NCBI GenBank assembly: GCA_040388375.1
Contig: JAZKBU010000004.1
Span: 124,001 to 188,000 of the forward strand
Length of the DNA: 64,000 nt
Source of the DNA: Bacteroidota bacterium
GTDB lineage: Bacteria > Bacteroidota > Bacteroidia > UKL13-3
Reading direction: 5' to 3'
Part shown: positions 59,362 to 64,000 of the stretch, in pieces
Position numbering within the stretch: the stretch's first letter is position 1
Layout of the letters: each line of letters starts with the position of its first letter
The notes under the pieces: model-generated
Seen by the model: only the letters and a program-made list of their open reading frames with translations
The model's database searches: none
Told to the model about the DNA's origin: nothing
Program-made: the position numbers and the translations under genes

Positions 59362-60207
59362 ATGAATAATACAACAACAGAGCCGGCAACAAAAGCTGCC
59401 GGCACAAAAAAAAGACTGGGTGCAAAAACGGTGCAAGCCGTTATAAACAATAATTTTATCCAGACCTTTTTTATTGATATGGCTACGTTTTTTATGTTTA
59501 TGGGTCGTTTCTTTAAAGAAATGGTTCAACCACCATACGAGATAAATGAAATAGCTAAACAATCCTATTTAATTGGATACAAATCGCTTTCACTGGTGGG
59601 CACTACCGGCTTTATTATGGGCTTGGTTTTAACCATTCAATCGCGGCCAACCTTAGCCGAGTTTGGTGCTGAATCATGGCTTCCGGCTATGATATCAGTT
59701 TCTATAGTACGTGAAATAGGCCCTGTTATTACCGCTTTAATTTGTGCCGGTAAAGTGGGTTCAAGCATTGGTGCTGAATTAGCCTCTATGCGTGTAACCG
59801 AACAAATTGATGCCATGGAAGTTTCAGGTATCAACCCTTTTAAATACGTTATTGTAACACGTGTATTGGCTACTACTTTAATGCTTCCTATCTTAACCAT
59901 TTTTAACGATGTAATTTCTATGCTGGGTTCATTTGCCGGTGTAAACATAAAAGGCAGTGTAAGCTTTTACTTATACTTTGCACAAGCCTTTGCACAACTG
60001 AGCTTTACCGATGTTTTTCCTTCGTTAATTAAAACCATTTTCTTTGGTTTAAGCATTGGTTTAATAGCTTGCTATAAAGGTTACAATGCCAACAAAGGAA
60101 CCGAAGGTGTTGGACTGGCCGCTAACTCGTCAGTAGTGCTTACTTCGTTAATGGTTTTTGTTATAGATATAGTAGCTGTTCAAATTACCAGCCTTTTTAT
60201 AAACTAA
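59362..60207 (+). CDS. mlaE: MlaE-family ABC transporter permease
   Basis: 281 residues. Hydrophilic N-terminus of ~30, then five helices with the MlaE signature: 'IQSRPTLAEFGAESWLPAMISVSIVREIGPVITALICAGKVGSSIGAELASM' region and 'QIDAMEVSGINPFKYVIVTRVLA'. Permease of the phospholipid-trafficking ABC system that keeps outer-membrane lipid asymmetry. Followed at 2 bases by the ATPase and then the MCE-domain protein; no MlaB or MlaC gene is here, as is usual in Bacteroidota. Confidence 0.93.
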   Translation: MNNTTTEPATKAAGTKKRLGAKTVQAVINNNFIQTFFIDMATFFMFMGRFFKEMVQPPYEINEIAKQSYLIGYKSLSLVGTTGFIMGLVLTIQSRPTLAEFGAESWLPAMISVSIVREIGPVITALICAGKVGSSIGAELASMRVTEQIDAMEVSGINPFKYVIVTRVLATTLMLPILTIFNDVISMLGSFAGVNIKGSVSFYLYFAQAFAQLSFTDVFPSLIKTIFFGLSIGLIACYKGYNANKGTEGVGLAANSSVVLTSLMVFVIDIVAVQITSLFIN

Positions 60208-60209
60208 CT

Positions 60210-60965
60210 ATGAAAGCTGAAAAGAAAGAAACAAACGCTGGTGAAACTGTTGTACAAATAGAGCATTTAAAAAAATCGTTTGGTACCAACCATGTATTGG
60301 TTGATATTAATTTAAACATTAAGAAAGGTGAAAACGTAGTTGTATTAGGTAAATCAGGTAGCGGAAAATCAGTATTGATTAAATGTCTGGTAGGGCTTAT
60401 AGAGCCTGATGATGGTAAGCTGATCGTATTTGATAAAAATATGATGGAGCTTGATAACAAGGAATTAAATGCCATGCGGAAAAAAATTGGCTTCCTGTTT
60501 CAAAGTGGCGCATTATACGATTCTATGTCAGTGCGTGAGAATTTAGCTTTTCCTTTACGCGATGCAAAAGATTTAAGCAAAGAAGATATAACCAAATTAA
60601 TAGAAGAAGCCTTGGCCAATGTAGGCCTTTCTGAATCTATTGATAAATCGCCTGCTGAGCTATCAGGCGGTATGCGTAAACGTCTGGGTTTGGCGCGCAC
60701 ACTCATTCTTAAACCCGACATCATGTTATACGATGAGCCAACTACAGGACTTGACCCTATTACCTCCAAAGAAATAAGCGAGCTAATAATAAAAGTACAA
60801 AAGCAAAACAATACCTCTTCTATAATTATAACACACGATATGCCTTGTGCTAAAATAACAGCCAACCGTATAGTAGTTTTTAAAGAAGGGGAAATAGCCG
60901 CAGAAGGCACCTATGAAGAGCTCGAAAAATCAGAAGATGAATGGATACGTTCTTTCTTTGAATAA
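60210..60965 (+). CDS. mlaF: ABC transporter ATPase (MlaF-like)
   Basis: 251 residues: Walker A 'GKSGSGKSVLIKCLVG' (about residue 47), Q-loop 'FLFQSGALYDSMSVRENLAFPL', signature 'LSGGMRKRLGLARTL', Walker B 'DIMLYDEPTTGLDP' and switch His in 'IIITHDMPCAK'. 'SGGMRKR' and 'SGALYDSM' are typical of MlaF rather than other ABC ATPases. Works with the adjacent MlaE and MlaD. Confidence 0.94.
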   Translation: MKAEKKETNAGETVVQIEHLKKSFGTNHVLVDINLNIKKGENVVVLGKSGSGKSVLIKCLVGLIEPDDGKLIVFDKNMMELDNKELNAMRKKIGFLFQSGALYDSMSVRENLAFPLRDAKDLSKEDITKLIEEALANVGLSESIDKSPAELSGGMRKRLGLARTLILKPDIMLYDEPTTGLDPITSKEISELIIKVQKQNNTSSIIITHDMPCAKITANRIVVFKEGEIAAEGTYEELEKSEDEWIRSFFE

Positions 60966-61006
60966 AAAAAATACTATTAAAATATAACCTTTAAAATATA
61001 CAAACC

Positions 61007-61717
61007 GTGCAAAAACAATCCGTTAATAAGATAAAATTAGGAATATTCATTACCATCGGTATAGTATTATTCCTTGTGGGTATTTACTTTATAGGTGAAA
61101 CCAAAAAAATATTTAGTTCTACCTTTAGAATAAGTGCTAGGTTTAAAGATGTAAACGGACTACAGGTAGGCAATAACGTGCGTTTTGCAGGTATCAATGT
61201 AGGTACTATTGAAAACATTGAAATTATAACCGACTCTACCGTACAGGTAGATATGATTGTAGATACAAAAACACAAAAGTTTATAAAAAAAGATGCCAAA
61301 GCCATTATAGGTTCTGATGGATTAATGGGCAATAAAATAATGAACATATCAGCAGGAACAACCGGTAAGCCTTTAATTGAAAACAATGATATTATAGGTA
61401 CAACTATTCCTGTAAGTATGGATGATTTATTGGCGAAACTTAAAACCACCAGCGATAATGCAGCACTTATTACCAGTGATTTGGCTGCTGTTATAGGCAA
61501 TATACGTTCAGGTAAAGGAACCATTGGTAAGCTGTTTATGGATACTGTATTTGCTGAAAACCTAGATAAAACTATTGTAAACGTAAAACAAGGAACCAAA
61601 GGCTTTAAGCAAAATATGGATGCTGCTAAAAACAGTTTCTTACTACGCGGGTTCTTTAAGAAAAAAGAAAAACAGGAAAAGGAAACAGAGAAACCGGAAA
61701 CAGAAAAGAAAAAATAA
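61007..61717 (+). CDS. mlaD: MlaD-family MCE-domain protein
   Basis: 236 residues from GTG 61007. N-terminal membrane anchor 'LGIFITIGIVLFLVGIYFIGE', MCE domain with 'ARFKDVNGLQVGNNVRFAGINVGTIENIEI' (about residues 43-75), then a helical part and a Lys/Glu-rich tail ('KKKEKQEKETEKPETEKKK'). Periplasmic lipid-binding subunit that forms a ring over MlaE. Ends the mla operon; about 115 bases separate it from the next gene. Confidence 0.9.
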   Translation: MQKQSVNKIKLGIFITIGIVLFLVGIYFIGETKKIFSSTFRISARFKDVNGLQVGNNVRFAGINVGTIENIEIITDSTVQVDMIVDTKTQKFIKKDAKAIIGSDGLMGNKIMNISAGTTGKPLIENNDIIGTTIPVSMDDLLAKLKTTSDNAALITSDLAAVIGNIRSGKGTIGKLFMDTVFAENLDKTIVNVKQGTKGFKQNMDAAKNSFLLRGFFKKKEKQEKETEKPETEKKK

Positions 61718-61774
61718 AACCTGTTTTGGTTTTTTAAACTTGATGAAGGCATAACATACGTAGCCGATAGGTTT

Positions 61775-61805
61775 ATTGTTTAATAAATTATTTCTGCTAC
61801 GTTTG
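61775..61805 (+). promoter_or_regulatory. Promoter of the nuclease-MbnP-peroxidase operon
   Basis: ATTG (61775-61778, near-match to the TTTG -33), a 19-nt spacer, and TACGTTTG (61798-61805), a perfect TAnnTTTG -7. Transcription would start near 61812, about 20 bases before the ATG at 61832. Confidence 0.6.
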
Positions 61806-61831
61806 TGTTTACCCTAAAACAATCAAAATTT

Positions 61832-62698
61832 ATGAAACCTATGAAGCACATTTTATTGACCCTATCCTTATTTTTTACTACTACACTTTTGCTGGCCTGG
61901 GGACCTAACGGGCACCGCATTGTAGCACAAGTTTGTACCGATAACTTAAGCAAAAACGCCCGGGCAGAAATTAAGAAAATACTCGGTAACGACTACCTGA
62001 CTCAAATAGCTACCTGGCCCGATTTTATCCGTTCGGAAAAACAATGGGATTTTACCAAATCATGGCATTACATAAGTGTTGATTCAGGCAGAACAGTACA
62101 ACAGGTACTTGACTCTACTGAAAAAATAGCCGGTGTAGACAATGTAATTGAAGCCATTGATTTAATGAAACGCATTTTAAAAAACGATGCTGCAGCTACC
62201 AAATACTTACAAGACTTAGTTGATAAAAACCAAGCATCGCTGTTATCAAACTCCATTAAAGCTACAGCATTGGCTTTCTTGGTTCACTTTATTGGCGACA
62301 TTCACCAACCTATGCACGTAGGTAAAACCAGCGACTTAGGCGGCAATACCATCAGTGTTTTATTCTTTTCCGACAAAACCAATTTACATTCCGTTTGGGA
62401 TGGAGGCATTATTGAACAACAACAACTAAGCTTTAGCGAGTTTGCTGCCTTTGTAAACAAAGATCAGATGCCCAATAAAAAGATTTGCGAGAAAGACCCG
62501 GTTACCTTATGGGCAACAGAATCAATATTGGTGCGCAATAAAATTTATACAGCCCTGTATGCTGCCAGTATTGACAAGAAAACCGAACTACCTGTATTAT
62601 CCTACCAATACATACATGATTTTATAAGCCCTGTTGAACAACGCTTAGGAGCCGCAGGTTTCCGCGCAGCTTATGTAATGAATGAACTCTTTAAATAA
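61832..62698 (+). CDS. S1/P1-type zinc-dependent nuclease, secreted
   Basis: 288 residues from ATG 61832 (ATG 61841 also possible). Signal peptide ends 'LLLA' before 'WGPNGHRIVAQV': the new N-terminal Trp is a zinc ligand in S1/P1 nucleases, together with His residues in 'HYISVDSG' and 'FIGDIHQPMHVGKTSDLGGN'. Cleaves single-stranded DNA and RNA outside the cytoplasm, for nutrient or phosphate recovery. Overlaps the MbnP-like gene by 17 bases. Confidence 0.93.
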   Translation: MKPMKHILLTLSLFFTTTLLLAWGPNGHRIVAQVCTDNLSKNARAEIKKILGNDYLTQIATWPDFIRSEKQWDFTKSWHYISVDSGRTVQQVLDSTEKIAGVDNVIEAIDLMKRILKNDAAATKYLQDLVDKNQASLLSNSIKATALAFLVHFIGDIHQPMHVGKTSDLGGNTISVLFFSDKTNLHSVWDGGIIEQQQLSFSEFAAFVNKDQMPNKKICEKDPVTLWATESILVRNKIYTALYAASIDKKTELPVLSYQYIHDFISPVEQRLGAAGFRAAYVMNELFK

Positions 62699-63413
62699 TA
62701 CCGCTGCTATCAATCTGCTTAAATTAAAATACTGCTGCTTTATTGTATGGCTTATAAGCTCATTTAATAGTGCAGCGCAGCAACAAAGCATTAGCATACA
62801 AAGTAAATTATTGTATGCTAAACAAGTTTTAAAGCTAAACCAATGGCTTTATAATAGCCCGCATACTGATAGCATCATGCTTACCAATGTGCAGTTTTAT
62901 TTATCAAAAATAGAACTGTTGAACAATGGTAAAATAGTATGGCAAGAACCCAACAGCTACCATTTACTATCGGCTGACGATTCTAACTCATTACGTATAC
63001 AACTTTCAACTCCTGCTAACATACCCTTTACCAGTATCCGCTTTCATATTGGTATAGACAGTGTCACCAATTATGCCGGAGCACAAGGAGGCGATTTGGA
63101 TCCCACAAAAGGTATGTACTGGACCTGGCAAAACGGATACATCAATTGTAAGCTGGAAGGTAAAAGCACGCAATGCAATACCCGATACAATGAATTTACT
63201 TTTCATATAGGCGGTTACCTGTTTCCGGACAATGCATTGCAAACAGTTAATATTCCTTGTAACAACACAAACACTGTTGATTTAAATATTGATATAACAA
63301 AATGGTTTGATGGTATTGATTTAAGCAAACAAAACCATGTGATGTCACCCGGCCAGGAAGCTGTTCTGCTGGCAAACAAACTAGTTACCTTATTCAGCAT
63401 TCCACAAAAATGA
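62682..63413 (+). CDS. MbnP-like copper-binding protein
   Basis: 243 residues. Signal peptide to about 'SSFNSAAQ', then the MbnP domain: 'MLTNVQFYLSKIELL', 'SIRFHIGIDSVTNYAGAQGGDLDPTKGMYWTWQNGYI' region with the conserved GMYWTWxxGY (Trp near residues 147-149), and 'FTFHIGGYLFPDN'. In studied MbnP/MopE/CorA proteins a Trp is oxidised to kynurenine and binds copper(I). It overlaps the S1/P1 gene and the next, MauG/MbnH-type gene (4 bases), which is the enzyme that makes that modification in known systems. Confidence 0.87.
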   Translation: MNSLNNTAAINLLKLKYCCFIVWLISSFNSAAQQQSISIQSKLLYAKQVLKLNQWLYNSPHTDSIMLTNVQFYLSKIELLNNGKIVWQEPNSYHLLSADDSNSLRIQLSTPANIPFTSIRFHIGIDSVTNYAGAQGGDLDPTKGMYWTWQNGYINCKLEGKSTQCNTRYNEFTFHIGGYLFPDNALQTVNIPCNNTNTVDLNIDITKWFDGIDLSKQNHVMSPGQEAVLLANKLVTLFSIPQK

Positions 63414-64000
63414 AAAATAAAGTATTTATTTTTATTGGTTTATGCCTGTTTCTGTTTGCCTTTACTGCTAAGGAAAAAGCATTGTTTGAAATACCTAAAA
63501 GCTGGCCGAAGCCCTATTATAATTTTGCTAAAAATAAACTGACAGCCGAAAAAATTCTATTAGGCCGTGTACTTTTTTACGACCCGATTTTATCGCGTAA
63601 CAATACCGTTTCGTGCGCTAACTGCCACTCGCCATATAATGCCTTTACGCATGTAGACCATGCACTAAGCCATGGCATAGATGACAGGATTGGTACCCGC
63701 AACAGTCCCGCTTTAATGAACTTAGCCTGGCACCCATCATTTATGTGGGATGGTGCTATTAACCATTTAGATATGCAGGCACTGGCACCCATTAGCAGCC
63801 ATACCGAAATGGATGAAAACTTTGTCAAAGCTGTCAATAAATTACAACAACAAAGCAAATACAAAACGCTTTTTTATAACGCCTTTGCCGATAGTATGGT
63901 TACCGGTGAAAGGACTTTAAAAGCCCTTTCACAGTTTATGCTTACCCTTGTATGTGCCAATACTAAATACGATAAAGTAATGCGCAAAGAAGACAGCTTT
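63410..64000 (+). CDS. Di-haem cytochrome c peroxidase / MauG-MbnH-like protein (partial at window end)
   Basis: 197 codons visible; the 3' end lies outside the window. Signal-like N-terminus 'MKNKVFIFIGLCLFLFAFTA', first haem site 'CANCH' at residues 69-73, followed by 'DDRIGTRNSPALMNLAWHPSFMWDG', the typical start of bacterial di-haem CcP/MauG enzymes; the second CxxCH is expected beyond the window. Start overlaps the MbnP stop (ATGA). Directly paired with MbnP, so the role is probably MbnH-like Trp oxidation, with peroxide scavenging as the alternative. Confidence 0.9.
   Translation, partial: MKNKVFIFIGLCLFLFAFTAKEKALFEIPKSWPKPYYNFAKNKLTAEKILLGRVLFYDPILSRNNTVSCANCHSPYNAFTHVDHALSHGIDDRIGTRNSPALMNLAWHPSFMWDGAINHLDMQALAPISSHTEMDENFVKAVNKLQQQSKYKTLFYNAFADSMVTGERTLKALSQFMLTLVCANTKYDKVMRKEDSF

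Overview
The window is AT-rich DNA from a member of the Bacteroidota (Bacteroidetes). The evidence is T9SS type A sorting domains at protein ends (bases 1-366, 10378-11361, 21264-25298), a SusC-like TonB-dependent receptor, LytS/LytTR two-component proteins, a DUF2723 protein, promoters with a TAnnTTTG -7 element, and weak or absent Shine-Dalgarno sequences. The gene set looks like a free-living aerobic member of the Chitinophagia/Sphingobacteriia type, but the sequence alone does not fix the genus. I saw no rRNA, tRNA, CRISPR array, intact insertion sequence or prophage.

Layout. 1-4.0 kb: the end of a T9SS cargo protein, then a surface-glycan operon (glycosyltransferase, two methyltransferases, GT9). 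4.0-9.6 kb: PabA/TrpG-like amidotransferase, CBS protein and NAD kinase, meeting a large DUF2723 GT-C-like membrane protein at a shared terminator. 9.9-17.1 kb: tightly packed co-directional genes (YHS, Omp28-like, GNAT, DoxX, YceI, DinB, NRDE, ATP-grasp, LysE, Crp/Fnr). 17.1-19.1 kb: an accessory patch with degenerate palindromes, a stand-alone SIR2-domain gene, a 42-codon stub of an endonuclease-like gene, and a 42-bp tandem repeat. 19.2-37.3 kb: housekeeping genes, a beta-helix/PKD T9SS protein with a near-identical internal duplication, its TonB-dependent receptor, and a divergent LytS/LytTR pair. 37.4-43.4 kb: a P-type ATPase, a GH130 phosphorylase-like gene and a glycosyltransferase fusion broken by one in-frame TAA.

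43.5-61.7 kb is a stress/envelope island: small lipoproteins, AraC regulator, DUF1003, CsbD, lmo0937-type peptide, two copies of a YtxH-holin-like-hypothetical module, nitroreductase, TSP3/OmpA porin, AI-2E-type transporter, PPK2, Dps and an Mla lipid-transport operon. Four promoters in this island share a box (TGAATRATGTAA type) placed exactly 47 nt before a CTTTG-like -7 element. This is the best candidate for an undescribed regulon. 61.8-64 kb: an operon of S1/P1 nuclease, MbnP-like copper protein and a MauG/MbnH-like di-haem peroxidase that runs off the window.

The other notable regulatory signal is a run of 11-bp phased direct repeats upstream of the TonB-dependent receptor. A matching site in the same helical phase lies upstream of the PKD/beta-helix protein, suggesting that an OmpR/PhoB-type regulator controls both.
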